64,000 nt of DNA from an uncultured Desulfovibrio sp. (GTDB taxonomy: Bacteria; Desulfobacterota; Desulfovibrionia; Desulfovibrionales; Desulfovibrionaceae), in contig UQJT01000003.1 in NCBI GenBank assembly GCA_900541395.1, positions 1 through 64,000 on the forward strand, given 5' to 3'. Positions 16,336 through 25,706 of this stretch are shown here, one piece after another. Every line of letters begins with the position of its first letter. Position 1 is the stretch's first letter. A program made the translations under genes and the position numbers. Under the pieces are notes generated by a model. It worked only from the letters and a program-made list of their open reading frames with translations, was not told where the DNA came from and searched no databases.

Positions 16336-18584
16336 TGTTCCTCCGGCCCGCCGAAGTCGGGCAGCATGTCCGGCCGCAGGATCGCTTCATCTTCGGTCAG
16401 GCGGTGAGCCAGCCAGGTATAGCGGTGACGGATGCGATTATTGTTTACAGCCATGGCCAACGCCTTGTATTCGCCCACCAGGACCACCAGTTTGCGTCCA
16501 CGGGTAACGGCCGTGTAAACCAGATTGCGCTGCAGCAACACATAATGCTGCATAAGCAGGGGAATGACCACCACCGGATATTCCCCTCCCTGGGACTTAT
16601 GGATGGAAATGGCGTAGGCAGGAACGATTTCGTCCATTTCCTCCCACAGGTAGGGCACGTTGCGGTCGTCATAGCGCACGGTCAGTTCGCGTTCCTCACG
16701 GTCGAGCAGGATGATGGTTCCCATATCGCCGTTGAACACGTCTTTGTCGTAATTGTTGCGAATCTGCATAACCTTGTCGCCCGGCCGAAACTGGCGCTCG
16801 CCCCGCTGGATGAAGTTGTCCTGAGGATTGAGGGCGTCCTGAAGCCGCCGGTTGAGGCTGTTGACCCCCACCGCGCCTTTGAGCATGGGCGAAAGCACTT
16901 GGATATCCTCGGGCCGGAAACCGAAACGGCGAGGGATACGTTCGCGTACCAGGTCCACCACCAGATCGGCGGCCAATTCCGGATCTTCCTGGCGGAAAAA
17001 ATAAAAATCGGTCTTTTCGTTGCGGCTCTGGCGGAGCGTGGGCATATCGCCCCGGTTGATCTGGTGGGCGTTGCAGATGATATCGCTTTCCGCCGCCTGG
17101 CGGAACACTTCGAACAACTCCACCACGGGCACCGCGCCCGAGGCGATGACGTCGCGCAGCACGTTGCCGGGCCCTACCGAAGGCAACTGATTGACGTCGC
17201 CCACCAGAATGAAGGTGGCCCCCAGAGGGGCGGCCTTCACCAGGTGGTACATAAGCATGGTGTCCATCATGGACGCCTCGTCCACCACCAACAGGCCGCA
17301 GGCCAGAGGGTTGTTCTCGTTGCGACCGAAGCCGTCTTCTTTGGGGCTGTATTCCAGCAGGCGGTGAATGGTCCGGGCCTCGCGTCCGCTGGTTTCGGCC
17401 ATACGTTTGGCCGCCCGACCGGTGGGCGCGGCCAGCAGAATTTTAGCCCTGGCCTCGGCGAACACCTGTATGATGGCGTTCAGAATGGTGGTCTTGCCGG
17501 TGCCGGGGCCGCCGGTCAGCACCATGACTTTGGCCGTGGCAGCCGTATAGACCGCCTCGCGCTGTTCGTCGGCCAACTGCATGGGGAGGCGCTCCAGCAC
17601 CTCGCGCACCGTCTTTTTGGCGTCGTCGAAACGCACCGCCTTGGGCGAACGCAATAGGCGCTGAAGATAGAAGGCTATTTTGGATTCGTATAAATGATTG
17701 CGCGACAGGTACACGCCCTCATGCTCGCCCAAGTCTTCGATGACTACGCGCTCTTCCAGTTCCAGTTTACCCAAAGCTTCATCAATGAGTTCAGGCGCGA
17801 TGTCCAGTTGCTGCGAAGCCGCTTCCACCAACTTGGCGCGCGGGTAGTAAATATGCCCTTCTTCGGTGATTTTAAGCAGAATATACAAAACTCCGGCTTC
17901 AGCTCTTAGCGGGCTGTCCGGTTCAAATCCGAGCTTGGCTGCCAGGGCGTCGGCCGTGGCGAAACCTATGCCGTGGATATCCATGGCAAGGCGGTAAGGA
18001 TTTTCCTGCACGACGGCCAGAGCCTGCGCGCCGTAGAAACGGTAAATGCGCACCGCGTACGACGGGCCGATGCCGTGAGGCTGGAGGAACATCATAAGCT
18101 CGCGCACGCCCTGGTGCTCGGCCCACGAGGATTTTACTTCCGCCAGACGCTTGCGGCCGAAGCGCGGCAATTCCAGCAGACGATCCGGGTCCTCGTCGAG
18201 CACACGCAGAGTTTCGGTGCCGAAGCGGGCCACGATGCGATCCGCCCACCGAGGCCCCACCCCTTTAATACAGCCCGAAGCCAAAAACAGGCGTATGCCC
18301 TCGGTGGTGGCGGGACGATGTTCCTCCCAGGAAATCATCTGCATCTGCCGCCCGAACTTGGGATGGCTGGTCCAATGCCCCCGCACGCGCAAATTCGAGC
18401 CGGGCTGGGGCGAAGACATGGCCCCCACCACGGTGGCCAAGTCCTCCTTGCCCTCGATCCTCATCCGAAATACGGTATAGCCGTTTTCAGGATTATGGAA
18501 GACCACCCGCTCCAACGTGCCTTCCAGTTCGTCGAGCTTTTCCTCTTCCGGGGCGAGCCCCGGCAGCGCGGCCTGGCGCCCCAT
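16332..18584 (-). CDS. recD2: ATP-dependent RecD2-type DNA helicase
   Basis: RecD2 is a 5'-3' superfamily 1B helicase found in bacteria irrespective of RecBC. The 750-residue protein has an N-terminal OB-like region starting with DELEGTLERVVFHNPENGY, helix-hairpin-helix motifs near residues 85-200 (GCIKGVGPRWADRIVARFG), then the helicase core: Walker A TGGPGTGKTT, VDEASMMDT, LVGDVNQLPSVGPG, and motif VI with YTAVTRGRKLVV. The ATG at 18584 lies 2 bases after the aroC stop and has AAGGAAGGG upstream. A longer upstream frame reads through aroC and is not coding. Its position between shikimate genes and a cell-wall lipoprotein is functionally unrelated. Confidence 0.93.
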   Translation of the reverse strand: MGRQAALPGLAPEEEKLDELEGTLERVVFHNPENGYTVFRMRIEGKEDLATVVGAMSSPQPGSNLRVRGHWTSHPKFGRQMQMISWEEHRPATTEGIRLFLASGCIKGVGPRWADRIVARFGTETLRVLDEDPDRLLELPRFGRKRLAEVKSSWAEHQGVRELMMFLQPHGIGPSYAVRIYRFYGAQALAVVQENPYRLAMDIHGIGFATADALAAKLGFEPDSPLRAEAGVLYILLKITEEGHIYYPRAKLVEAASQQLDIAPELIDEALGKLELEERVVIEDLGEHEGVYLSRNHLYESKIAFYLQRLLRSPKAVRFDDAKKTVREVLERLPMQLADEQREAVYTAATAKVMVLTGGPGTGKTTILNAIIQVFAEARAKILLAAPTGRAAKRMAETSGREARTIHRLLEYSPKEDGFGRNENNPLACGLLVVDEASMMDTMLMYHLVKAAPLGATFILVGDVNQLPSVGPGNVLRDVIASGAVPVVELFEVFRQAAESDIICNAHQINRGDMPTLRQSRNEKTDFYFFRQEDPELAADLVVDLVRERIPRRFGFRPEDIQVLSPMLKGAVGVNSLNRRLQDALNPQDNFIQRGERQFRPGDKVMQIRNNYDKDVFNGDMGTIILLDREERELTVRYDDRNVPYLWEEMDEIVPAYAISIHKSQGGEYPVVVIPLLMQHYVLLQRNLVYTAVTRGRKLVVLVGEYKALAMAVNNNRIRHRYTWLAHRLTEDEAILRPDMLPDFGGPEEQ

Positions 18585-18586
18585 GT

Positions 18587-19735
18587 TTACCGCCCTTCCT
18601 TTGACGAAGGTCCGCTTTCCGAGGCGGCCCGGAAAGGACGGGCCGCGTCCATACGGCATTGCCATAGCAACATATCGGCCAAAACCAGGGCGGTCATGGC
18701 TTTGAGCACGGGGATCACGCGAGGAATGGCGCAGATATCGTGACGGCCGCCGATGGACATTTCCAGGCTTTCCCCCCGGCGGGTCAGAACTCGCTGGGGC
18801 CTGGCCACGGAGGGAATGGGCTTGAGGGCGGCCCGCAGCACGATGGGCGCGCCGGTGGAAATGCCGCCCAAAATTCCCCCGGCGTGGTTCGATTCCCACA
18901 CCGGCGAAAAACCGTTTTCCAATGCCCCAGGCCGCATGGGATCGTTATTCTGGGAACCGAGCAGGCGCGCGGCGGCAAAGCCTTCCCCCACTTCCACGCC
19001 TTTGACCGCGCCCACGCTCATGAGCGCCTGCGCCAAGACCGCGTCCAGTTTGTGGAACACGGGTTCACCCAATCCGGCGGGCACGCCGAGGGCTTCCACC
19101 GTCACCACGCCGCCCAGCGTGTCGCCCTGAGCGCGGGTGGCGGACACAAGTTCATCCCAGAAGGGGACCACGGCGGCGGATGCCGCGCCATAAGGGCGAT
19201 CTTCCGCCCCGTCCAGATCGTCTTCCGTCCACTCGGCGGCAAGGCCGCCAATCTCGGTGGCGAATGCCCGCACCCGAATGCCGTGAACGGCCAACAAAGC
19301 CTGGGCCACTGCTCCGCCCGCCACTCTGGAGGCGGTCTCACGCCCTGAGGACCGGCCGCCGCCCCGATGATCACGCAAACCGTATTTGGCGTCGTACGTC
19401 ATATCCGCGTGGCCGGGCCGCCACACTTCGGCCAGGGGGCCGTAATCGGCCGAGCGTTTGTCTTCGTTGGCAATATGGAAGGCGATGGGGGCGCCGGTGG
19501 TGACGCCGTCGAACACACCGGACAAAAGCTGAACCCTATCGGGTTCCCTGCGGGCGGTACCCGCCTGCCCCGTTTCGGCGCGACGCCCAGGACGCCGCCG
19601 GTCCAGCTCGCGCTGTATGGCGGCCTCGCTCAGGGCTATGCCCGCCGGGCAACCGTCCACCACGCCGCCCAGGCCGGGGCCGTGGGATTCGCCGTAGGTG
19701 GTCAGGGTAAACACTCGGCCGAAGGTGCTGCTCAT
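18587..19735 (-). CDS. aroC: Chorismate synthase
   Basis: AroC converts EPSP to chorismate using reduced FMN, the last step of the shikimate pathway. The 382-residue length and signatures are standard: TYGESHGPGLGGVVDGCPAG at the N-terminus, YDAKYGLRDHRGGGRSSGRE, and NHAGGILGGISTG followed by GRHDICAIPR near the C-terminus. It starts at an ATG overlapping the aroK stop (ATGA), so shikimate kinase and chorismate synthase are translationally coupled. Confidence 0.97.
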   Translation of the reverse strand: MSSTFGRVFTLTTYGESHGPGLGGVVDGCPAGIALSEAAIQRELDRRRPGRRAETGQAGTARREPDRVQLLSGVFDGVTTGAPIAFHIANEDKRSADYGPLAEVWRPGHADMTYDAKYGLRDHRGGGRSSGRETASRVAGGAVAQALLAVHGIRVRAFATEIGGLAAEWTEDDLDGAEDRPYGAASAAVVPFWDELVSATRAQGDTLGGVVTVEALGVPAGLGEPVFHKLDAVLAQALMSVGAVKGVEVGEGFAAARLLGSQNNDPMRPGALENGFSPVWESNHAGGILGGISTGAPIVLRAALKPIPSVARPQRVLTRRGESLEMSIGGRHDICAIPRVIPVLKAMTALVLADMLLWQCRMDAARPFRAASESGPSSKEGR

Positions 19736-20328
19736 AAACTCCGCTCTCCGCTACGGGCGGGAAATTCCGCCAGACTGGACACCAGATCGACAAGGTCCGC
19801 CACACTCCGCTCCGCCGGAACCATGTGATGCGCAACCTCCCGGTACAGGGGCTCGCGCTCGCGCATCACGGTTTCCACGTCGTCGGCCGGGTGCAGACTC
19901 GCCGTGCCCGCGCCGCCGGGGGCGGACAGCGGAGGCCGCTGAGCCGGCGCGGGATCAAGGCGCAGGCGGTCGCGCAAAACGGAAACCGGCGCGGCCATGT
20001 ACACACATACCCCGGACCGTCGTAGAAAACGCCGATTGGAAAGGCTGAGCACCACGCCGCCGCCGGTGGCCACCACCGTAAACGGCGCGGCTGCCGCGCG
20101 CAAGGCCAGCGCTTCGCGGCCGCGAAAACCATCCCATCCCTCAACGCGCACAATATCGGCCACCTCAAGCCCCCCGGATTCCCGCCGAACAAGCTCGTCC
20201 GTATCGATGAAGGCGTAACCCAATCGCTCCGCCAGGGCACGTCCCAGCGACGTTTTGCCGCAGGCGCGCATCCCGAGCAGAAACAAAGTGGAAGGACAAA
20301 ATGAGGGTTCTGTGCAAGGCGGAGCCAT
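19732..20328 (-). CDS. aroK: Shikimate kinase
   Basis: Shikimate kinase phosphorylates the 3-hydroxyl of shikimate. The 198-residue protein has the P-loop GMRACGKTSLG, the shikimate-binding DTDELV and the glycine motif ATGGGVVLS; the RxPL lid is seen as QRPPLSAP. The N-terminal 14 residues with two cysteines precede the first beta-strand and may be shorter in reality. It is the first gene of the aroK-aroC-recD2 chain. The 225-base gap upstream holds a CCGTCGCT hairpin (20396-20414) on the side facing alaC. Confidence 0.92.
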   Translation of the reverse strand: MAPPCTEPSFCPSTLFLLGMRACGKTSLGRALAERLGYAFIDTDELVRRESGGLEVADIVRVEGWDGFRGREALALRAAAAPFTVVATGGGVVLSLSNRRFLRRSGVCVYMAAPVSVLRDRLRLDPAPAQRPPLSAPGGAGTASLHPADDVETVMREREPLYREVAHHMVPAERSVADLVDLVSSLAEFPARSGERSL

Positions 20329-20553
20329 AGAACTATCCGATTTCCAAAGGGCATCAAACGCAAAACCGCCGGCGTGAACGCCGCGGGTCGATAAACCGTC
20401 GCTATAAGCGACGGCAGGCGCTTTACAACATACCGTTACTCCTACTATAGAGAAGACGGATCATCAAGCCGGGCGGCCGTTCGTGAACAAGGCCGCTCTT
20501 CCTCTCCATCCGGCCCGCCTTCCGGCCGCGCCGCCCCTCCCGCCGAGGACGCC

Positions 20554-21726
20554 ATGAACGAATTTCCCCGTATGCTCCGCCTGCCGCCTTACGCGTTCAA
20601 CGTGGTCGGCGACATCAAAAAGGAATTGCGCCATCAGAACATCGACATCGTCGACCTGTCCATGGGCAATCCGGACCCGCCCACGCCCCGACATATCGTG
20701 GACAAAATGGTGGAGGCGGCGCAAAAACCGGTCAACCACCGGTATTCGGTGTCGCGGGGCATTCCCAACCTGCGCAAGGCTATCTGCGACTGGTATCGGC
20801 GACGTTTCGGCGTGGAGCTCAACCCCGATACCCAGGCCATCGCCACCATGGGCGCCAAGGAAGGCCTTTCCCATCTGTGTCTGGCCATGTTGGAACCCGG
20901 CGATGTGGTCTTCGCGCCCGATCCGACCTACCCGATCCATGTTTACGCTCCGGTCATCTGCGGCGCCGACGTGCGCCGGGTGCCCATCGGTGAGGGGCGT
21001 GACTTCTTCGACGATCTGCTGACCGCCACCAAACAGACCTGGCCCAAGCCCAAACTGCTTATTCTGAGCTTCCCGCACAATCCCACCACCCAGGTAACCA
21101 CCCTGGACTTTTTCCAAAAGGTGGTGGATTTCGCCAAAGAACACAAAATCTGGGTCATACATGATATGGCCTATGCCGATCTGGTGTTTGACGGCTACAA
21201 AGCGCCCAGTTTCCTGCAAGCCGAAGGCGCCCTCGACGTGGGCGTAGAGTTCTATTCCATGACCAAGGGCTACTCCATGGCCGGTTGGCGGGTGGGCTTC
21301 TGCGCGGGTAACGAAGAAATGATCCACGCCCTGACCCGCATCAAGAGCTACCTCGATTACGGCATCTTCCAGCCCATTCAGATCGCGGCCACCGTGGGCC
21401 TCAACGGCCCTGAGGAACCTGTGCGGGAAATCTGCGATATTTACCGCAAGCGCCGTGACTTCCTGTGCGAGGGGCTCAACCGTATCGGTTGGGAAATCGA
21501 GCCCCCCAAGGCCACCATGTTCTGCTGGGGTCATATTCCGGAACCTTACCGGGCTATGGGCTCCATGGAATTTTCCAAACTGCTGCTGACCGAGGGCCAC
21601 GTGGCCGTGCAACCGGGTATCGGCTTCGGCTCCTACGGCGATGAATACGTGCGCTTTGCGCTGATCGAGAACGAACAGCGAACTCGGCAGGCGCTCAAGG
21701 GCATTAAAAAAGTCATTTCCGGCTGA
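20554..21726 (+). CDS. alaC: Alanine aminotransferase AlaC-like
   Basis: A 390-residue class I/II PLP aminotransferase closely resembling E. coli AlaC (glutamate-pyruvate transaminase). Shared patterns include RLPPYAFNV at the start, [31 protein letters not shown] and the PLP-lysine motif [15 protein letters not shown], plus a C-terminal [19 protein letters not shown]. The neighbour downstream is homoserine dehydrogenase, an arrangement common in this family, which leaves open a role in aspartate-family transamination; LL-DAP aminotransferase is encoded separately at 51.6 kb. A terminator separates it from hom. Confidence 0.88.
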   Translation: MNEFPRMLRLPPYAFNVVGDIKKELRHQNIDIVDLSMGNPDPPTPRHIVDKMVEAAQKPVNHRYSVSRGIPNLRKAICDWYRRRFGVELNPDTQAIATMGAKEGLSHLCLAMLEPGDVVFAPDPTYPIHVYAPVICGADVRRVPIGEGRDFFDDLLTATKQTWPKPKLLILSFPHNPTTQVTTLDFFQKVVDFAKEHKIWVIHDMAYADLVFDGYKAPSFLQAEGALDVGVEFYSMTKGYSMAGWRVGFCAGNEEMIHALTRIKSYLDYGIFQPIQIAATVGLNGPEEPVREICDIYRKRRDFLCEGLNRIGWEIEPPKATMFCWGHIPEPYRAMGSMEFSKLLLTEGHVAVQPGIGFGSYGDEYVRFALIENEQRTRQALKGIKKVISG

Positions 21727-21749
21727 TCCGGCCGTGTTCGACCCCATGT

Positions 21750-21787
21750 GCCGCCCGACAGTCTCCGGATTGCCGGGCGGCTTTATT
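21750..21787 (+). terminator. Terminator between alaC and hom
   Basis: GCCGCCCG (21750-21757) pairs with CGGGCGGC (21774-21781), followed by TTTATT. It lies only 38 bases before hom, leaving little room for a new promoter, so it may set partial read-through into hom. Confidence 0.7.
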
Positions 21788-21824
21788 CAAGCCCCCTTTC
21801 TTCAACCTTCATCAGGAGACAATC

Positions 21825-23171
21825 ATGGCCCAACCTTTTGTCATCGGCCTGGCCGGTCTCGGCACGGTGGGCGGCGGTCTGGTGGAAATGCTGGTAAAAA
21901 ACAGGGAAGATATCCTGCGCCGTACCGGCCGCGAAATCGTGCTCAAAAGCGTGGCGGTGCGTGATACCTCCAAGCCCCGTGCTCTGCCGGCCGGGGTTGC
22001 GCTGCTGGATAACCCGCTGAGTTTGGCCGAAGACCCCGCCGTTCAGGTGGTAGTGGAGTTGATGGGAGGCAAAAACGCCGCCAAAGACCTGATCCGGGCC
22101 GCGCTGAACCGGGGCAAGTCCGTGGTGACGGCCAACAAAGCATTGCTGGCGGAGGACGGGGAGGAATTATTCCGCCTGGCCCGCGAACGGGGCGCGGCCT
22201 TGCGCTATGAAGCCAGCGTGGCCGGAGCCATCCCCATCGTCCAGACCTTGAAGGAAAGCCTGGCGGGCAATCACATCACGTCGATCATGGGGATTTTGAA
22301 CGGCACGGGCAACTACATCCTGTCCGAAATGACCAGTCACGGCCTGGACTTTCCCACCGCGCTGACCCAGGCCCAGGAGCAGGGGTTGGCGGAAGCCGAT
22401 CCCACGCTGGACATCGACGGCTTCGACGCCGCCCACAAGCTGGCTTTGCTCATCCGCCTCGCCTGGGGACGCCATTACCCCTATCCCTCTCTTTCCGTAC
22501 AGGGCATACGGGGATTGCGCCGTATGGACATCGATTTCGCCCGCGAATTCGGCTACCGCATCAAGCTGATCGGCCAAGCCCGCGAGGTGGACGGGCGCAT
22601 CGAGGCCGGGGTGTACCCCGCCCTTGTGCACCATACTTTGCTGCTGGCGCGGGTGGGCGGCGCGTATAACGCGATTCGGGTGGAAGGCAACGCTGTGGGG
22701 TCGCTTTTCCTGCACGGCCTCGGGGCCGGCAGTCGCCCCACGGCCAGCGCCGTACTGGGGGATCTGCTGACTCTGGTCCGCGAAGCGGATCAGGATGAAA
22801 CCCCGGACAACACGGGCTTTGTGGACGCGGACCTGCCCCCGGCCGCCGCGCTGCCCGTCGGGGAAGCCGTAAGCCCTTGGTACGTGCGGGTTATGGTACG
22901 CGACAGCTCGGGCGTGCTGCGTGATATCGCCGGAGCCATGGCCGCCGAAAACGTCAGTATGGCCCAGGTTATCCAGAAGGCCGAACGGCCGGACGGCGTG
23001 CCTTTGGTGTTCATGACCCACGCCACCACGGGCCGGGCCATGCTGTCCGCCGTGAAGCGTTTGGAAACATCGGGCCAGGTTCTGGAACCGGCCACCTGTT
23101 ACCGAGTGCTGCCGCGAGGGGGAACAGGCGAGGAAACCGCTCTGGATCAGGGATGCTCCGGCGGCTGTTGA
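21825..23171 (+). CDS. hom: Homoserine dehydrogenase
   Basis: This enzyme reduces aspartate semialdehyde to homoserine, the branch toward threonine and methionine. The 448-residue protein has an N-terminal Rossmann motif GLAGLGTVGGG, NKALLAEDG, the substrate loop GILNGTGNYILSEM with EADPTLDIDGFDAAHKL, and a C-terminal ACT domain from about residue 350 (WYVRVMVRDSSGVLRDIAG) for amino-acid feedback. The last residues, DQGCSGGC, form an unusual cysteine tail. AGGAGA lies 8 bases before the ATG. Confidence 0.96.
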   Translation: MAQPFVIGLAGLGTVGGGLVEMLVKNREDILRRTGREIVLKSVAVRDTSKPRALPAGVALLDNPLSLAEDPAVQVVVELMGGKNAAKDLIRAALNRGKSVVTANKALLAEDGEELFRLARERGAALRYEASVAGAIPIVQTLKESLAGNHITSIMGILNGTGNYILSEMTSHGLDFPTALTQAQEQGLAEADPTLDIDGFDAAHKLALLIRLAWGRHYPYPSLSVQGIRGLRRMDIDFAREFGYRIKLIGQAREVDGRIEAGVYPALVHHTLLLARVGGAYNAIRVEGNAVGSLFLHGLGAGSRPTASAVLGDLLTLVREADQDETPDNTGFVDADLPPAAALPVGEAVSPWYVRVMVRDSSGVLRDIAGAMAAENVSMAQVIQKAERPDGVPLVFMTHATTGRAMLSAVKRLETSGQVLEPATCYRVLPRGGTGEETALDQGCSGGC

Positions 23172-23176
23172 ACCTA

Positions 23177-23219
23177 AAATCGACGGGCCGCCCTTTCATC
23201 TCGGGCGGCCCGTCGATTT
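23177..23219. terminator. Bidirectional terminator hom/DUF805
   Basis: A perfect 17-bp stem (23177-23193 with 23203-23219) around a 9-base loop. The outer A/T-rich ends supply a short A-tract on one side and T-tract on the other, so it can serve both convergent genes. Confidence 0.85.
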
Positions 23220-23224
23220 ATATG

Positions 23225-23692
23225 TCAGACGTCGGCCGGAGTTTCCAGCGGATCGGCTCCATAACGGTTGGGCCCGACCGTCCCCTTACTGACCAGCAAA
23301 AACAGCATCCATAGCCCATAGACGATGGAAAGCACCCCCAAAATCATCATCAGGGCGGAACTGGCGCCCGCGCCCATCAACAACGCCCCGATCAGAATGA
23401 TAAACGCCGCAGCGGCGAGCACGCAACCGCCGGCCGCCCACCAACCGCTGTGATTCGTATCGTGCAGGCGGCGAACCAGAACGGCGAGCGAGGGCAGAAA
23501 CAGAGCCAGGCTGTAAATCCCCGACAGCACCGACCCCGCTCTTGCTCCCAGGATACCGCCCACCAGGGACACCACTATGGAACCGATGAGATACGCCAAA
23601 ATGTAGTACCAGTACTCCGAGCGTGAGGCCCGACCGGAAAAATCCAAGTATTTCCGGCGCAGGCAGGTATCAATAGCGGTTTTAAAACCCAT
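23225..23692 (-). CDS. DUF805 family inner-membrane protein
   Basis: A 155-residue protein of the DUF805 (YhaH-like) family. The N-terminus has the family pattern LDFSGRASRSEYWYY, followed by hydrophobic segments near residues 28-50, 52-75, 82-105 and 115-140, and the motif VRRLHDTNHSGWW between segments. No function is established for the family. The gene is monocistronic and converges on hom. Confidence 0.9.
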   Translation of the reverse strand: MGFKTAIDTCLRRKYLDFSGRASRSEYWYYILAYLIGSIVVSLVGGILGARAGSVLSGIYSLALFLPSLAVLVRRLHDTNHSGWWAAGGCVLAAAAFIILIGALLMGAGASSALMMILGVLSIVYGLWMLFLLVSKGTVGPNRYGADPLETPADV

Positions 23693-23829
23693 ACTCGTCC
23701 CTCCAGGAACAATGGTAAAAGGTGATCCCGGTTTTTGTCTCTCGTCTCTCCAGACTGGAGCAGTATACGTGTTTTAATTCGTCTGTCTATGGGGCGGCGG
23801 GGCTTAAACAGGGCAAAAGCATCTCGGAT

Positions 23830-23857
23830 TTAGAACATTTCGCCATTGAAATGCTCT
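23830..23857. repeat. Degenerate copy of the palindromic repeat end
   Basis: TTAGAACATTTC and GAAATGCTCT form a one-mismatch version of the palindrome at 23926-23952, about 94 bases away. It looks like the end of a second, truncated or decayed copy of the same element. Confidence 0.55.
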
Positions 23858-23923
23858 ACGGTGTCGAAAAGGCGAGACTTTCAGCGGCTGTTGAGCCTAG
23901 CGGGGGATGTGCCTGTTCCGGGC

Positions 23924-24076
23924 TTAGAGCATTTTCACATTGAAAATGCTCTGCCGACTGCGCGAGCAGGCGGCCGCCGCGAAGGCATAAGCGCAATTTA
24001 TTTGCGCTGTTACATGCCGAAGCGAGCGTGTCTTTCAGCTTTGACTTTGTAAAAAGTCAAAGCGAATCCGCTCTAA
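23924..24076. mobile_element. MITE-like palindromic element, 153 bp
   Basis: The stretch begins TTAGAGC and ends GCTCTAA, exact 7-base terminal inverted repeats. Inside are a 12-bp perfect palindrome beside the left end (23926-23952, AGAGCATTTTCA, loop CAT), a GCGCAA/TTGCGC hairpin near 23991-24008, and a 10-bp hairpin GCTTTGACTT/AAGTCAAAGC near the right end (24038-24063). It encodes no protein. The right terminal repeat contains the stop codon of the cardiolipin synthase gene. This is the architecture of a non-autonomous miniature element; whether it is multicopy in the genome cannot be seen here. Confidence 0.55.
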
Positions 24077-25533
24077 AGATAGGGAGAAAACAGCCAGAAG
24101 GCTGCGTCGAGCAAACGTCGGGGCAGATGACGACGGGCGTAATAATCGGGCGTGGCTTCCGCCGAACGGGAAAGGACTTCCGAAAAATAATCATACATAG
24201 CGGAGCAGAACGCCGGATCGAACACTTCCATGTTCAATTCAAAATTCAGAAACAAACTGCGCGGATCCAAGTTGGCCGAGCCAATCAGGGCGTAATAATC
24301 GTCCACAAGAAGAAGCTTGGTGTGAGCGAACGGCGGCGGCTGGAAGAAAATACGCACACCCTTGCGGATGAGGCCGGGCTGCATGTGGCGCGAAGCCCGG
24401 TGCACATAGGGCAGATTGTTGACCGCAGGCAGGATGAGACGCACGTCGACGCCGCGCAGCGCCGCGCTGACCAGAGCGCTGGAAAGTTCGCGGGGCGGCA
24501 GAAAGTACGGCGTCATGACGGCCACACGTTCCCTCGCCCCGCCGATAACGCCGCACAAAAGCTCGTGGATGTCGTCGCGTCCCCGACCCAAGCCGTCGAA
24601 TACCAAACGACAGTATGATTTTCCCTGAGGTACGGGCGTGACCATGGGCGGCACAGTCTGCCGCCGGGTTACAAAGGCCCAATCCATGAGAAAAGCTTCC
24701 TGTAAAAGTACGGCGACAGGCCCGGCGCACCTGAAATGGATGTCCTGCACCTGATGTTTGCCGGGCAGGCCCGCCAAATGATGATCCCCGATGTTCATGC
24801 CGCCGGTGAAGCCCACCAGTCCGTCACAGACCAGCACCTTGCGATGCGTGCGCAGATTGATGGAAAAGTCCGGCGGAAACAGGCTGGGGGGTAGAAAACG
24901 CCGCACCTGCACCCCCGCTTCACCCAACCGCCGCCAAGGTTTGTCCCACGAATAGAGCGAACCGCCCAGCCCATCCACCAGAAGACGTACGTCGACGCCG
25001 CGCCCGGCGGCCCGTTCCAACGCGTCGGCAAAGGCTTTGCCCGTCAGACCTCCCTTGAACATATAGGTGGATAAATAGACATGACTGGCGGCCTCGTTGA
25101 TGGCGGCCAACATGGCCGGATAGGCCTCCTCGCCGTTGCGCAACAGAACAAGCTCGTTGCCGCCCAGCGGATCGCGCCCCGTCAGCGCACGCCCCACACG
25201 GGCCACCGCCTGTTCCGGCGGAGCGGCCTCCCCCGGCGGGATGAGGGGTGCGGGCGGCGGCAGACGTCGATCCAAAAGCGTATCGGCCTGCTCCTGGGCT
25301 TCCGCCGCGCTGGACAGCAACTGGGCGGCGTGACTGTCCACCCGGCTGACCCCCACGAGCAGGTAGGCCACCGTGCCGACATAGGGCACCAGCACAATAA
25401 AGGCCACCCAGGCCAACGCAGCCTGGGAATCGCGCTTGTGGAGCAACGCGTGGCAGGCAGCGCCGAACGCCAGGGTGTATCCCGCGAGAGCCAGAAAGGC
25501 GATAAGAAGAGCGGTCATGCCACGCGCCGCCAT
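24073..25533 (-). CDS. cls: Cardiolipin synthase (phospholipase D family)
   Basis: Cardiolipin synthase transfers a phosphatidyl group between phosphatidylglycerol molecules. The 486-residue protein has two N-terminal transmembrane segments (about residues 5-28 and 38-62, a PLDc_N region) and two HKD-type motifs, HRKVLVCDG and HTKLLLVDD, each followed by the family asparagine/glycine pattern (GGMNIGD; GSANLDPRS). The C-terminus reads FWLFSPYL, close to the usual family ending. The stop codon lies within the terminal repeat of the adjacent MITE-like element. The start at 25533 lacks a strong ribosome site; an ATG five codons later (25518) is possible. Confidence 0.92.
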   Translation of the reverse strand: MAARGMTALLIAFLALAGYTLAFGAACHALLHKRDSQAALAWVAFIVLVPYVGTVAYLLVGVSRVDSHAAQLLSSAAEAQEQADTLLDRRLPPPAPLIPPGEAAPPEQAVARVGRALTGRDPLGGNELVLLRNGEEAYPAMLAAINEAASHVYLSTYMFKGGLTGKAFADALERAAGRGVDVRLLVDGLGGSLYSWDKPWRRLGEAGVQVRRFLPPSLFPPDFSINLRTHRKVLVCDGLVGFTGGMNIGDHHLAGLPGKHQVQDIHFRCAGPVAVLLQEAFLMDWAFVTRRQTVPPMVTPVPQGKSYCRLVFDGLGRGRDDIHELLCGVIGGARERVAVMTPYFLPPRELSSALVSAALRGVDVRLILPAVNNLPYVHRASRHMQPGLIRKGVRIFFQPPPFAHTKLLLVDDYYALIGSANLDPRSLFLNFELNMEVFDPAFCSAMYDYFSEVLSRSAEATPDYYARRHLPRRLLDAAFWLFSPYL

Positions 25534-25706
25534 CCGTTCGGCATAGCCTGAGGAATATTCATTCTTCGTCCTTACCGCCCCTGTTGGAACACTGTCAAGG
25601 ATAAGAGAGCTTACTCCACGTCTCCGGCGTAGACGCCGGGCCGAAGCGAAGCGGCTTGACCGAGCCCGCAGGGATCACGCATAACGGAAAAAAATCGAGG
25701 TTGAGT

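Noticed and set aside
16089-17657. 522-codon plus-strand frame opposite recD2
   Set aside because: Shadow of recD2; high GC third positions keep the antisense frame open.
23722-24052. Two short plus-strand frames in the gap before cls
   Set aside because: They run through palindromic repeat DNA and show no protein-like composition.
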